NCBI RefSeq assembly: GCF_019468565.1
Contig: NZ_CP080521.1
Span: 2,294,001 to 2,358,000, forward strand
Direction: 5' to 3'
Source of the DNA: Pseudonocardia sp. DSM 110487
Lineage (GTDB): Bacteria; Actinomycetota; Actinomycetes; Mycobacteriales; Pseudonocardiaceae
DNA length: 64,000 nucleotides
Part shown: positions 31,968-40,852 of the stretch, piece by piece
Position numbering within the stretch: the first letter of the stretch is position 1
Layout of the letters: each line of letters starts with the position of its first letter
Translations under genes and position numbers: made by a program
Notes under the pieces: model-generated
What the model saw: the letters and a program-made list of their open reading frames with translations, nothing else
Told to the model about the DNA's origin: nothing
Databases searched by the model: none

Positions 31968-33013
31968 TCAAGACGAGGGTCGCGCTCGCGGCCGCGGCGG
32001 CGCTGCTCGTCGCCGGCTGTGCAGGTGGCGGGGAAGGCGACACCGGCGGGTCCGGCGAGCTGGTCGTCTCCGGGTTCAGCTTCGGCGCCGAGGAGTTCGA
32101 GAAGACGGTGATCGCTCCGTTCGAGGAGCAGACCGGCATCCAGGTCACCTTCGACTCAGGGTCCAACTCCGACCGGTACAACCAGCTGCTGGTCAACCGC
32201 GCCCGCCCGGACGTCGACGTCATGCTGATCTCGGATCTGTTCGCCGCCGACGGCGAACGGGAAGGCCTGTTCTCCGAGATCGATCCGGCCGCCGTGCCGA
32301 ACCGGGCCAACACGTTCGACTTCGTGCAGACCAGCGGCAGCTACGGCGTCCCGTACACGTTCACGCTGCTCGGCATGCTCTACAGCACGCAGGCGTTCCC
32401 GGACGCGCCCCCGACCGTCGAGTCGTTGTGGGACCCGCGGTTCGCGGGGAAGATCGCCGTACCGGACATCTCCGCCACCGCGGGAGTGCCGTTCCTGATG
32501 GCCGTGGCCGAGACGTTCGGCAGCGGGCCGCAGGACGTCGAGACCGCGTTCGCCAAGCTCGCCGAGCTCAAGCCCAACGTGCTGCAGTTCTACAGCAGCA
32601 CCACCGAGCTGCTCAGTCTGCTCCAGCGGGGCGAGGTCGTCGCCGCGCCTGGGCTTGACCTGTTCGCCTACGACCCGGTCGAGGCGGGCAGCCCGCTCTC
32701 GTGGGCGCCGCTCGACCACGGCAAGCTGCTCTCCTACAACAAGGCCGAGGTCGTCGCCGGCAGCCCCAACCCGGAGGCCGCCGCGAAGTTCATCGACTAC
32801 CTGCTCTCGCCGCAGGTGCAGACGGGCAACGCCACGGCGTTCTCGGACAAGCCGGTCAACCGCGACGCCACCCTGCCGCCGGTGATCGCGCAGGTGTCCG
32901 GGGGAGCGGCGAGCGACCCCGCTGCCGCCGGATTCGCCCCGCTCGACCTCGCGTTCGTCGGCGCCCACCGCGCGGCGTGGATCGACGAGTTCGCCCGGCG
33001 GGTGTCCGGATAA
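31964..33013 (+). CDS. ABC transporter substrate-binding lipoprotein, PotD/spermidine-putrescine type
   Basis: 349 residues. A signal peptide ends in LLVAGCAGGG, a classical lipobox. The mature part follows the SBP_bac_8/PotD pattern (LVVSGFSFGAEEFEKTVIAPFEEQTGIQVTFDSGSNSDRYNQLL, then PNPEAAAKFIDYLLSPQVQ). The family also binds sugars, iron and other ligands. Downstream nucleoside hydrolase and adenine deaminase genes make a purine nucleoside the best candidate ligand here. Confidence 0.85.
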   Translation: MIKTRVALAAAAALLVAGCAGGGEGDTGGSGELVVSGFSFGAEEFEKTVIAPFEEQTGIQVTFDSGSNSDRYNQLLVNRARPDVDVMLISDLFAADGEREGLFSEIDPAAVPNRANTFDFVQTSGSYGVPYTFTLLGMLYSTQAFPDAPPTVESLWDPRFAGKIAVPDISATAGVPFLMAVAETFGSGPQDVETAFAKLAELKPNVLQFYSSTTELLSLLQRGEVVAAPGLDLFAYDPVEAGSPLSWAPLDHGKLLSYNKAEVVAGSPNPEAAAKFIDYLLSPQVQTGNATAFSDKPVNRDATLPPVIAQVSGGAASDPAAAGFAPLDLAFVGAHRAAWIDEFARRVSG

Positions 33014-33957
33014 TGCGAGAGCCGATCCCGGTCGTGATCGACTGCGATCCCGGGGTGGACGACGCGATCGCACTGCTGCTTGCGTTCCGCTCGCCCGAGC
33101 TGGAGGTCCTCGGCGTCACGACCGTGGCCGGCAACGCGGGCGTCGACGTGGTCACCGCCAACGCCGCAGCCGTCCTGGATCTCGCGGGCGCGCCCACCGA
33201 TCTCCCGCTGGCCCGCGGTGCGGCCGGACCGCTGCGGGGCGGCCGGCGCGTGCCCGACGAGCCGATCCACGGGATCGGTGCGCTGGGCGGGGTCACGCTG
33301 CAGGCGAGCGCACGCCGCGTCGAGGCGGGTGCGCCGGAGCTGATCGCGCGGCTCGCCCTCGACCGACCGGGCGAGGTCGTGCTCGTCGCGATCGGCCCGC
33401 TGACGAACGTTGCGCGGCTGGTCACCGAACACCCGGACGCCGCGGCCGCGCTGCGCGGGATCGTGCACATGGGCGGCGCCGCGTTCGTGCCGGGCAACAT
33501 CACTCCGGCCGCCGAGTTCAACACGTTCTGCGACCCCGAGGCCGCCCGGGCCGTGCTGACCTCAGGTCTGCCGGTCCGGGTGGTCCCGCTCGACGTCACG
33601 CGCCGCGCCGCGTTCCCCGGACGGCTGAGCGACCGGCTCGCTGCCTCGTCCGATGTGCGAACGGCCACGGCCGGGGCCATGCTGCGGGGCCTCACCGACC
33701 GGCACGAGGCGCGGCACGGGAAGCGGCTCTGCTACGTGCACGACGCCACCGCACTGGCCGCGGTGATCGATCCGGCGCCGTTCGGCTGGCACCGGCACGC
33801 GGTCGACGTCGAGTGCGCGGGTGAGCTCACCCGGGGTGCGCTCGTGGTGGACGTGTACGGCCGGACGCGCGGGCCGGCCACCGTCGACGTCGCGCTCGAA
33901 CTGGAGCCCGCGGCGATCGAGGCGCTGCTGCTGGACGCGCTGGAGGGGAGTCGATGA
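33013..33957 (+). CDS. Inosine-uridine preferring nucleoside hydrolase
   Basis: 314 residues. The Asp cluster VIDCDPGVDDAIALL binds the calcium ion and ribose; HMGGAAFVPGNITPAAEFNTFCDPEAA and VHDATALAAVIDP complete the active site. It splits nucleosides into base and ribose. The ATG overlaps the previous stop (TAATG), so the enzyme is made together with the importer and should act on its cargo. Purine preference is inferred from the adenine deaminase downstream. Confidence 0.9.
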   Translation: MREPIPVVIDCDPGVDDAIALLLAFRSPELEVLGVTTVAGNAGVDVVTANAAAVLDLAGAPTDLPLARGAAGPLRGGRRVPDEPIHGIGALGGVTLQASARRVEAGAPELIARLALDRPGEVVLVAIGPLTNVARLVTEHPDAAAALRGIVHMGGAAFVPGNITPAAEFNTFCDPEAARAVLTSGLPVRVVPLDVTRRAAFPGRLSDRLAASSDVRTATAGAMLRGLTDRHEARHGKRLCYVHDATALAAVIDPAPFGWHRHAVDVECAGELTRGALVVDVYGRTRGPATVDVALELEPAAIEALLLDALEGSR

Positions 33958-35642
33958 TCGAGGGCACGCTGCTGCTGGCAGGCGGCTCGGTGATCTCGGT
34001 GCACACGGGGGAGACCTTCCGGGCCGATGTGCTCCTCGCGGGTGACCGCATCAGGGCGGTCCTGGCTCCTGGCACGGCCGAGCTGGCGGCGCCGGAGACC
34101 GTGGACGTCACCGGCCGGCTCGTCGTACCCGGCTACATCGACGCGCACATGCATGTGGAGAGCTCGCTGGTCACGCCGGTGGAGTTCGAGGCGCTGACGC
34201 TCCCGCTCGGCACCACCACCGTGCTGGCCGACCCGCACGAGATCGTCAACGTTGCCGGCCGCGAGGCGATGGCGTGGATGATCGAGCAGGGCAGGGGGCT
34301 GCGGCAGGACATCCGGTGGGCGGTGCCGTCGTGCGTCCCGTCGCTGCACGGTTTCGAGACCGCGGGCGCCGACCTGGATGCCGCCGACATCGCGGAGATG
34401 CTCGGCTGGGAGGGCGTCACCACGCTGGGCGAGGTGATGGACTACCGGGCGGTGATCTCCCGCGATGCGCGCACCACCGCGATCATCGACGCCGCGAAGG
34501 ATGCGGGCGTGCGCCTCGACGGGCACTGCCCGCACATCAGCGGCGCCGACCTGAACGAGTACCTCTGGGCCGGGATCGACTCCGACCACACCAAGAACTC
34601 GGCCGCGGTCACCGTCGAGAAGGCCCGGCTGGGCATGGTGATGATGCTGCAGGAGAAGTGCCTGAGCGATGAGCTCGTGTCGGCACTGCTCGCGCTGCCG
34701 GTGCTCCCGGACTTCTGCCTGGTCAGCGACGACGTCGCGCCCGACGCCGTGCTCGACCGCGGCCATCTCGACCACCTCGCGGCGGTCGCGCTGGCCTGCG
34801 GCATGCCGCCGCTGGTGGTGCTGCGTGCGCTCACCCTGCACCCCGCCCGGCGGCTCGGGCTCGACGACCGGGGCGTCGTCGCCCCCGGTCGCCGCGCCGA
34901 CCTCGTGGTGCTGCGCGACCTGACCTCGTTCACGCCGGAGCTGGTGATCTGTCGCGGGCGTCCGGTCGAAGCGGGGGCAGAGCGTCCCCGCGTCGACAAC
35001 CCGTTCGGCGAGTCGGTGCACGTCCCCGCCGACCTCACCGGTCTCGCCACCTGGCGGGCGGACCTGCCCGACGGCGACCACACGTTCCGCGCCCTGCGGG
35101 TCAACCCCACCGACACCTACACCGCGCCCGACGAGATCGTGCTGCCGGTGCGGGACGGGGTGGTCGGCTGGGAGGGGCGCTGCGCCGTGGTCACCGTCCT
35201 GGAGCGGCACAGCGGCGCGGGTACGGGGCAGACCGCGCCGGTGCTCGGATTCGACCTCGAGCCGGGGGCGTTCGCCACTACGTACGCCCACGACAGCCAC
35301 AACCTCACTGTGATCGCCACATCGGCGGTCGCACTGGAGGAGGCGGCGACCCGGGTTGTCGCGCTCGGCGGGGGCATCAGCGTGGTGCGCGACGGTGCCC
35401 ACCCGGTGGACCTGCCGCTGCCCGTCGGTGGCGTCATGTCGACCCGGCCCGGTGCCGACGTCGCCGCGGGCGCACGGGCGGTCCGGGCGGCGGTGCAGGA
35501 GTGGGGCTGGCGGCACGCGAACCCGTTCATGAGCCTGACGACCCTCGCGCTGCCGGTCTCGCCGCAGGTGAAGATCACCGACAGGGGCCTCGTCCGCGTG
35601 GTGCGGCGGGACTGGGAACCGGCGGTGCTGGACGCCGTATAG
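33954..35642 (+). CDS. ade: Adenine deaminase
   Basis: 562 residues of the Ade amidohydrolase family. The metal site is IDAHMHVESS near residue 63; HEIVNVAG, HCPHISG and HTKNSAAV follow, and DDVAPD is the late Asp motif. The C-terminal beta-rich part (APVLGFDLEPGAFATTYAHDSHNLTVI) is characteristic. It turns adenine to hypoxanthine and ammonia. ATGA overlap with the hydrolase places it last in a six-gene operon: import, hydrolysis, deamination. Confidence 0.9.
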   Translation: MIEGTLLLAGGSVISVHTGETFRADVLLAGDRIRAVLAPGTAELAAPETVDVTGRLVVPGYIDAHMHVESSLVTPVEFEALTLPLGTTTVLADPHEIVNVAGREAMAWMIEQGRGLRQDIRWAVPSCVPSLHGFETAGADLDAADIAEMLGWEGVTTLGEVMDYRAVISRDARTTAIIDAAKDAGVRLDGHCPHISGADLNEYLWAGIDSDHTKNSAAVTVEKARLGMVMMLQEKCLSDELVSALLALPVLPDFCLVSDDVAPDAVLDRGHLDHLAAVALACGMPPLVVLRALTLHPARRLGLDDRGVVAPGRRADLVVLRDLTSFTPELVICRGRPVEAGAERPRVDNPFGESVHVPADLTGLATWRADLPDGDHTFRALRVNPTDTYTAPDEIVLPVRDGVVGWEGRCAVVTVLERHSGAGTGQTAPVLGFDLEPGAFATTYAHDSHNLTVIATSAVALEEAATRVVALGGGISVVRDGAHPVDLPLPVGGVMSTRPGADVAAGARAVRAAVQEWGWRHANPFMSLTTLALPVSPQVKITDRGLVRVVRRDWEPAVLDAV

Positions 35643-36182
35643 CTATCGCCACCAGGCCTCGACCGGCGCGATCGGGGCGGTGATGTCCATGTGGCGCTCC
35701 AGCAGCCGCAACGACCGTCGCGTGTCCGGATGATTCGGGCCCAGGACGGACAGCTGGTCGTCGATCACGAGCGCGAGGAGCGCCATCGCCCGCATCCGCT
35801 GCCCCCTGTGGAGCAGCACGTGGGCCAGGGTGGAGGTCCAGCGGAGCGTGAGCGGGTCGTTCGGCCCGGCCATCTTCTCCAGCTCCTCGACGTAGAGCTG
35901 CAGATCTATGGAGGCGTCGCGGAATCGGTGCGCCTTGATGGCCCTGCAGGCCCGCTTCATAATCCAGAAGTTCGTGACCCACTCCGACGCGGCGCCGACC
36001 AGGGCGAGCCCGACCACCACGGCGAGCCAGAACGCCGTCTCCCGCATCCACTCCGGGGTGGCATCGACACCCCCGACCAGGACCGCGATACCAACACCCG
36101 CCGTGTACAGCACCACCGCGGCAACGCCGATCACGACGGCTGGTGGCAGCGGCAAGGGCCTCCGGCGTCGAAACCGGTTCAT
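35643..36182 (-). CDS. Membrane-anchored tetratricopeptide-like protein
   Basis: 179 residues. Two predicted membrane helices lie near the N-terminus (about 14-36 and 50-68). A soluble part follows with repeat-like helices: VEELEKMAGPNDPLTLRWTSTLAHVLLHRGQRMRAMALLALVIDDQ and LSVLGPNHPDTRRSLRLLERH. The pattern GPNHPDT is common in actinobacterial TPR_10/TPR_12 proteins. Function is unknown; such anchored TPR proteins recruit partners. It lies between the purine operon and comEC, transcribed in the opposite direction. Confidence 0.65.
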   Translation of the reverse strand: MNRFRRRRPLPLPPAVVIGVAAVVLYTAGVGIAVLVGGVDATPEWMRETAFWLAVVVGLALVGAASEWVTNFWIMKRACRAIKAHRFRDASIDLQLYVEELEKMAGPNDPLTLRWTSTLAHVLLHRGQRMRAMALLALVIDDQLSVLGPNHPDTRRSLRLLERHMDITAPIAPVEAWWR

Positions 36183-36325
36183 GGTCTTCTGTCCTCCCGA
36201 GGATGCATCCGACACACCAGGTAGGACCGAAGAAGGAGCGCAACGGTTGGGGTGGTGCGGGCGCCGCCCCCCGGTGTCCAGCGTGGTCGAAGGGACCGAC
36301 GGGTTCGGTCGCGCCGGTGCGCTTC

Positions 36326-36414
36326 GGCGGCGAGTTGTCCACCTCGGGGTTCGGCCATCCACAGGTTCGCGCGAACCCCGCTCGACGCACCGGATCGCTC
36401 GTAGCGTCGATCGC
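36326..36414 (+). promoter_or_regulatory. comEC promoter, near copy of the comEA promoter
   Basis: GGCGGCGAGTTGTCC starts an element that ends GCCATCCACAG; 35 of 39 bases equal the comEA element. TTGTCCACC at 36335 and CCATCCACA at 36355 are DnaA-box-like and 20 bp apart. TAGCGT at 36402 follows the second box at the same 39-bp distance as in comEA, and GTG starts seven bases later. The sequence between box and -10 is not conserved, so the spacing itself appears to be selected. Confidence 0.7.
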
Positions 36415-38799
36415 GTGACGCTCCCCGCTCGCTCGCCGATCCCTGATCTCGATCCGCCGCGGCCACCCGACCTGCGACTGGTGCCCGCCGCGCTCGCGGT
36501 GTGGGCCGTCGTGCTGCTGGGCATCGGGCTCGGGCCGATCGCAGGCGTGGCGATGCTGATCGGATGCGTGCTGCTCGTCGGGGTCACGGTGGTGCGGCGC
36601 CGTGGAGCACCCTGGGTCCTCGCCGCAGGTGGCTGTGCGGGGGCTGCCGCGCTCGTCGTCACCGCGCACGCGTTGCTGGTCGATCGGCACCCGCTGCGCG
36701 CTCCCGCGGAACGAGGCGCCGCCGCGGCCATGCGGGTGGTCGTCGCCGACGACCCGCGGCCGATCCGGACCGCCGGCTACGGGGCGCAGCCAGGGCGGGC
36801 GGGCCAGGTGGTCGTGCCGGCGGCGCTGGAACGGGCGGAGGTCGGCGCCGACGCGTGGGCCGTGGGCGGCCGGGTCCTGCTGATCGCGCCCGCCGACGAA
36901 TGGTCGGTGCTGCTCCCCGGCCAGGCCGCCACCGCTCACGGGCTGCTCGCCCCGGCCGGGCGCAGCGACCTCACGGTCGCGGTGCTGCGGGTCCGCGGCC
37001 CGCCGGGGGAGGTCGAGCCGCCGCCGTGGTGGCAGCACGCGGCGGGCGGGCTGCGGGCCGGGCTGCGGGAAGCTGCGCAGGTGCTGCCGCCCGCGCAGGG
37101 TGGGCTGCTGCCGGGCCTGGCCGTGGGAGACACGAGCCTGCTCACCGCGGAAGTCGAGGCCGACTTCCGGGCGGCTGGGCTCAGCCACCTTCTCGCGGTG
37201 TCCGGGGCGAATCTCGCGATCGTGGCCGGTGCGGTCCTCGCGTTGCTACGCGTGCTGCGGGCCGATCCCCGGCTCTCCGCCGCCGTCAGCGCGGCCGCCG
37301 TGCTCGGGTTCGTGGTGCTCGCGCGGCCGTCGCCGAGCGTCGTGCGCGCCGCGGCGATGGCTGCCGTCGTGCTACTCGCGCTGGCGATCGGGCGGGGGCG
37401 GTCCGCGCTGCCCGCGTTGGCGGCGGCGGTGATGGTGTTGCTGCTGGCCGATCCGGCGCTCGCCGTCGATCCCGGATTCGCGCTCTCGGTGCTCGCCACC
37501 GCCGCGCTCGTGTTGCTCGCGCCGGGCTGGTCCGCCGCACTGCAGCGGCGCGGTGTGCCGCGGTGGGGCGCGGAGGCGCTCGCCGTGCCGGCGGCGGCGT
37601 TCCTCGCCACCGCTCCGTTGGTCGCGGGGCTGAACGCGCAGGTGAGCCCGGTCGCGGTGGTCGCCAACCTGCTCGCCGTGCCGGCCGTCGCACCGGCCAC
37701 GGTGCTGGGCGTGCTTGCCGCGGTGCTCTCGCCACTCGCCGCGTTGCCGGCGCAGGTGTGCGCGTGGGCGGCCGGGCCGGCCCTCTGGTGGCTGGTGCTG
37801 GTGGCCGACCGGTCAGCGGCCGTGCCGGGTGCGGTGCTCGACTGGCCGGGTGGGCTACCGGGCGCCGCGCTGCTGGGCCTGCTGGTGCTGGGGCTGCTGT
37901 GGTTCGGCCGGTCGCCTCGGTGGCAGGCACTGCTCGTCGCCGTCGCGCTCGGGTTCGCGCTCGTGCTGGTGCCCACGCGCATCGTGCCACCGGGATGGCC
38001 GCCTCCTGGATGGGCGGTAGTCGCCTGCGACGTCGGCCAGGGCGACGCCGTCGTGCTCGCCACGGGCCGTCCCGGCTGGGTGGTGCTGGTCGACGCCGGC
38101 CCCGACCCCGGCCCGGTCGACGCCTGTCTCGACAGGCTCGGCGTGCAGGGGATCTCGCTGGTCGTGCTCAGCCACCTGCACGCCGACCACGTCGGTGGCC
38201 TCGCGGGCGCGCTGCGCGATCGCACGGCCGGGGTCGTCGGGGTCGGCCCGGTGCGTGAGCCGGGGTGGGCGCTGCGGGACGTCGCAGGCACGGCAGCAGA
38301 CGCGGGCGTGCCCCTCGTGGCACTCGCCGCCGGCAACCGGCTGGAATGGCCTGCGCTCACCCTCGAGGTGATCGGCCCACAGCACCCCGCCGCGTTCGTC
38401 GACGGCGACGACGGCACGGCCGTCAACGACGGGTCGCTGGTGCTGCGCGCCCGCACCCCCGCGGGCTCCGTGCTGCTCACCGGCGACGTGGAGCTCGCCG
38501 CGCAGGCCGACCTCCTCGCGTCCGGCGCCGACCTGCGCGCCGACGTCCTGAAGATGCCGCACCACGGCAGCCGCTACACATCGGTGGCGTTCCTGAACGC
38601 GGTGGCCCCGCGGGCGGTGCTGGTGAGCGTCGGCGCCGGCAACCGCTACCGGCATCCCGATCCCGGTCTCGTCGGCGGTCTCGAGCGGGCCGGCGCCACG
38701 GTCCGCCGCACCGACCTCGCCGGCGACGTCGCTGTGGTCGGCGGCTCAGCCGACCTCGAGCTCGCGTCCCGCGGCTCACCGCTCCCAGCTCCGCGATGA
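36415..38799 (+). CDS. comEC: ComEC/Rec2-family DNA uptake protein
   Basis: 794 residues. An N-terminal set of membrane helices is followed by an outer domain (PLRAPAERGAAAAMRVVV, then GLLPGLAVGDTSLLTAEVEADFRAAGLSHLLAVSGANLAIVAGAVLALL, the competence signature), further helices, and a C-terminal metallo-beta-lactamase domain. That domain reads VGQGDAVVLATGRPGWVVLVDAGPDP, SHLHADHVGGLAGAL and LLTGDVELAAQADL. It forms the inner-membrane channel for single-stranded DNA. The GTG at 36415 was chosen for its leaderless promoter; a longer frame exists upstream. The holA gene usually found after comEC is absent here. Confidence 0.9.
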   Translation: MTLPARSPIPDLDPPRPPDLRLVPAALAVWAVVLLGIGLGPIAGVAMLIGCVLLVGVTVVRRRGAPWVLAAGGCAGAAALVVTAHALLVDRHPLRAPAERGAAAAMRVVVADDPRPIRTAGYGAQPGRAGQVVVPAALERAEVGADAWAVGGRVLLIAPADEWSVLLPGQAATAHGLLAPAGRSDLTVAVLRVRGPPGEVEPPPWWQHAAGGLRAGLREAAQVLPPAQGGLLPGLAVGDTSLLTAEVEADFRAAGLSHLLAVSGANLAIVAGAVLALLRVLRADPRLSAAVSAAAVLGFVVLARPSPSVVRAAAMAAVVLLALAIGRGRSALPALAAAVMVLLLADPALAVDPGFALSVLATAALVLLAPGWSAALQRRGVPRWGAEALAVPAAAFLATAPLVAGLNAQVSPVAVVANLLAVPAVAPATVLGVLAAVLSPLAALPAQVCAWAAGPALWWLVLVADRSAAVPGAVLDWPGGLPGAALLGLLVLGLLWFGRSPRWQALLVAVALGFALVLVPTRIVPPGWPPPGWAVVACDVGQGDAVVLATGRPGWVVLVDAGPDPGPVDACLDRLGVQGISLVVLSHLHADHVGGLAGALRDRTAGVVGVGPVREPGWALRDVAGTAADAGVPLVALAAGNRLEWPALTLEVIGPQHPAAFVDGDDGTAVNDGSLVLRARTPAGSVLLTGDVELAAQADLLASGADLRADVLKMPHHGSRYTSVAFLNAVAPRAVLVSVGAGNRYRHPDPGLVGGLERAGATVRRTDLAGDVAVVGGSADLELASRGSPLPAPR

Positions 38800-39253
38800 G
38801 GACGGCCGGGGGCGGGTCCCTTGGCTGTTGAGGAAGCTGGCCGGCATGATTCACGGCGCCCCGATCGCCTCGAACCGGATGTGGGCGACGTCCTTCCGGG
38901 CGCGCCAGTAGCGCACGGTGTGGCCGAGACGGCCGGTCCCCATCTGCCGTGCACAAAATGAACAAAACGGTGACGTCAGTCACAGGCTCCGCAAAGGTTT
39001 GATCTGCACTGAGGCCGCACGAAGGACACCGCCGGTGAACCGGCCGGCGGGTACGCCGCAACGGCTCGGCGAAGTCGGCCCGATCGGGACGGATCGTCGA
39101 CGTGCGAGGCGGACGCGGGCTGACGACCTTCGTCGGTACCGCCGTCAGCGCAACCCTACGAGTTGTAGGCCCACGGTTGGACACCTCCGCCCTGGGATCC
39201 TGCACCCATAGCCTGCAGGTTCCATTTGCGAAGCAGGAACATCAAGGAGCCGC
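38800..39253. other. Intergenic region, comEC to esterase
   Basis: The 454 bases are the start of accessory DNA. A 30-codon frame on the minus strand (38851-38943, VRYWRARKDVAHIRFE) looks like a gene tail or a tiny peptide and is not called. GTGACGTCAGTCAC at 38970 (arms GTGAC/GTCAC) and CCTACGAGTTGTAGG at 39155 are small palindromes near the esterase promoter and may be operators. An A/T-rich stretch around 38950-38970 is unusual here. No other coding signal was found. Confidence 0.4.
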
Positions 39254-40837
39254 ATGTCCCTCTCTCCTCGTGGGCGCATCTCTGCCCTTGTGGCTGTCGC
39301 TGGCGTGGCTTTCGGATTGATGGCCACGCCGGCCTGCACTGCAGCAAACCCTGCACGCGTCGTGGAGACGGAGACCGGTGCCATCCGAGGGGCGTCCACA
39401 CAGATCCCTGCAACGTCACTCGACGCCGAGGTCTTCCTCGGCATCCCCTATGCGGCGCCTCCGGAGGGCGCCTTGCGGTGGGAGCCTCCGACGCGGGCGG
39501 AATCCTGGCGGGAAGTGCGCGATGGCACCGTCGCGCCTCCCATCTGCCCGCAGGGCACCACTGGCACCGAAAACTGCCTGTACCTGAATCTGTATCGGCC
39601 TACCCACACCGCACGCGCCGCATCGCTGCCGGTCATGGTGTACGCCCATGGAGGCAACAACACGGGCGGGAGTGCCAACGGCTTCGATGGTGGGCGGATC
39701 GCCGCCGTCAACGGCGTCATCGTCGTCACCTTCAACTATCGGCTCGGCGCCCTTGGCTTCTTGGATCATCCGGCCATTGCCAAGGAATCCTCCACGGGGC
39801 AGGCAGGCAACTACGGCCTCATGGACTCCAAGGCGGCGCTCGAGTGGGTCCAGCGCAACATCACCGCGTTCGGCGGCGACCCGACCAAGGTGACGTTGGC
39901 CTCCCAGTCGTCCGGGGCGACGAACACCTGCCAATTGCTTGCCGACCCCACGACCAAAGGGCTGTACAGCGCCGCCATCTTGAGCAGCGATGACTGCCTC
40001 CACGACGTCGACACCCCGAGTCAGGCCCTTGCCCGCGCGGAGGATCTGGCCAAGAAGGTGGGATGCACCGAGTCGGCGAAGGTGGCGGAGTGCCTGCGGT
40101 CGAAGACGCCGGCCGAACTCACCGCGGCGGGAGGCAACTGGAGCCCTGTAGCCACACGGCCGGCCAACGAGAAGATCGCAGCGGGTGACTGGAACCGTGT
40201 CCCGATCATGCTCGGCAGCACCCGGAACGAGGGCCGGTCAGCCGGGACGGCCTTCACCACATTCACCGCTGCCGACTACAGGGCCTGGGTCACACGACTC
40301 GTTGGCCCCGACAACGCCGATGCCGTGTTGAAGGTCTACCCGGTCGACAAGTACAGCGGAGCGTATGCGATCCCCTACGTGATCGGCGACCTCATCACCG
40401 ACAGCGGAATGCGAGGCCTGGGCGGCTGCACGAACGCTACTCTGGCAAAGAGCTTCGCGTCACAGACACCGACCTACTACTACCAGTTCGACGATCCGAA
40501 CGTGCCGGCACCGAGCATTCTCGACGGCTACGAGTTCCTCGCATCGCACGGATACGACCTGGCGTACTGGTTCCCGGACAGCCGCGAGAATGTCTCTTCC
40601 CGCTTCACACCGGCGCAGTGGCAACTGTCCGACGAGGTGATCACGTATTGGGGCGAATTCACCAAGACCCACCACCCTTCTGGTCAGGGTCAGGCATCCT
40701 GGCCTCGGCTGACCGACACCATGATGACGCTCCAGCCGGGCGGCAGCCGTCTCAGTCCGATAGGCGACTTCATGGCGGAGCACGCATGTTCGTTCTGGTC
40801 GACCATGCCGCTCATTCTCGATCGCGGTGAAGTCTGA
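39254..40837 (+). CDS. Type-B carboxylesterase, secreted
   Basis: 527 residues. A signal peptide (about 1-30, AVAGVAFGLMATPACTA) is followed by a carboxylesterase fold: FLGIPYAAPPEGALRW, CLYLNLYRP, VMVYAHGG(N) oxyanion loop and GNYGLMDSKAALEWVQRNITAFGGDPTKVTLASQSSG. The usual G-x-S-x-G becomes S-Q-S-S-G, with the catalytic Ser near residue 217. The Glu lies in LGSTRNEGR and a His in FTKTHHPSG. AAGGAG precedes the ATG. Base composition is visibly lower in GC than its neighbours, consistent with transfer. The substrate is unknown. Confidence 0.85.
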   Translation: MSLSPRGRISALVAVAGVAFGLMATPACTAANPARVVETETGAIRGASTQIPATSLDAEVFLGIPYAAPPEGALRWEPPTRAESWREVRDGTVAPPICPQGTTGTENCLYLNLYRPTHTARAASLPVMVYAHGGNNTGGSANGFDGGRIAAVNGVIVVTFNYRLGALGFLDHPAIAKESSTGQAGNYGLMDSKAALEWVQRNITAFGGDPTKVTLASQSSGATNTCQLLADPTTKGLYSAAILSSDDCLHDVDTPSQALARAEDLAKKVGCTESAKVAECLRSKTPAELTAAGGNWSPVATRPANEKIAAGDWNRVPIMLGSTRNEGRSAGTAFTTFTAADYRAWVTRLVGPDNADAVLKVYPVDKYSGAYAIPYVIGDLITDSGMRGLGGCTNATLAKSFASQTPTYYYQFDDPNVPAPSILDGYEFLASHGYDLAYWFPDSRENVSSRFTPAQWQLSDEVITYWGEFTKTHHPSGQGQASWPRLTDTMMTLQPGGSRLSPIGDFMAEHACSFWSTMPLILDRGEV

Positions 40838-40852
40838 ACCGCACACAATGGT

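Noticed and set aside
36168..36182. AAACCGGTT near the start of the TPR gene as a LacI operator
   Set aside because: It shares only the AACCGGTT core with the 29246 array, lies within the first codons and is single, so chance is likely.
38851..38943. 30-codon minus-strand frame MGTGRLGHTVRYWRARKDVAHIRFE
   Set aside because: Too short to support; no ribosome-binding site and no recognised family. It could be a gene tail. Kept as a note in the intergenic entry.
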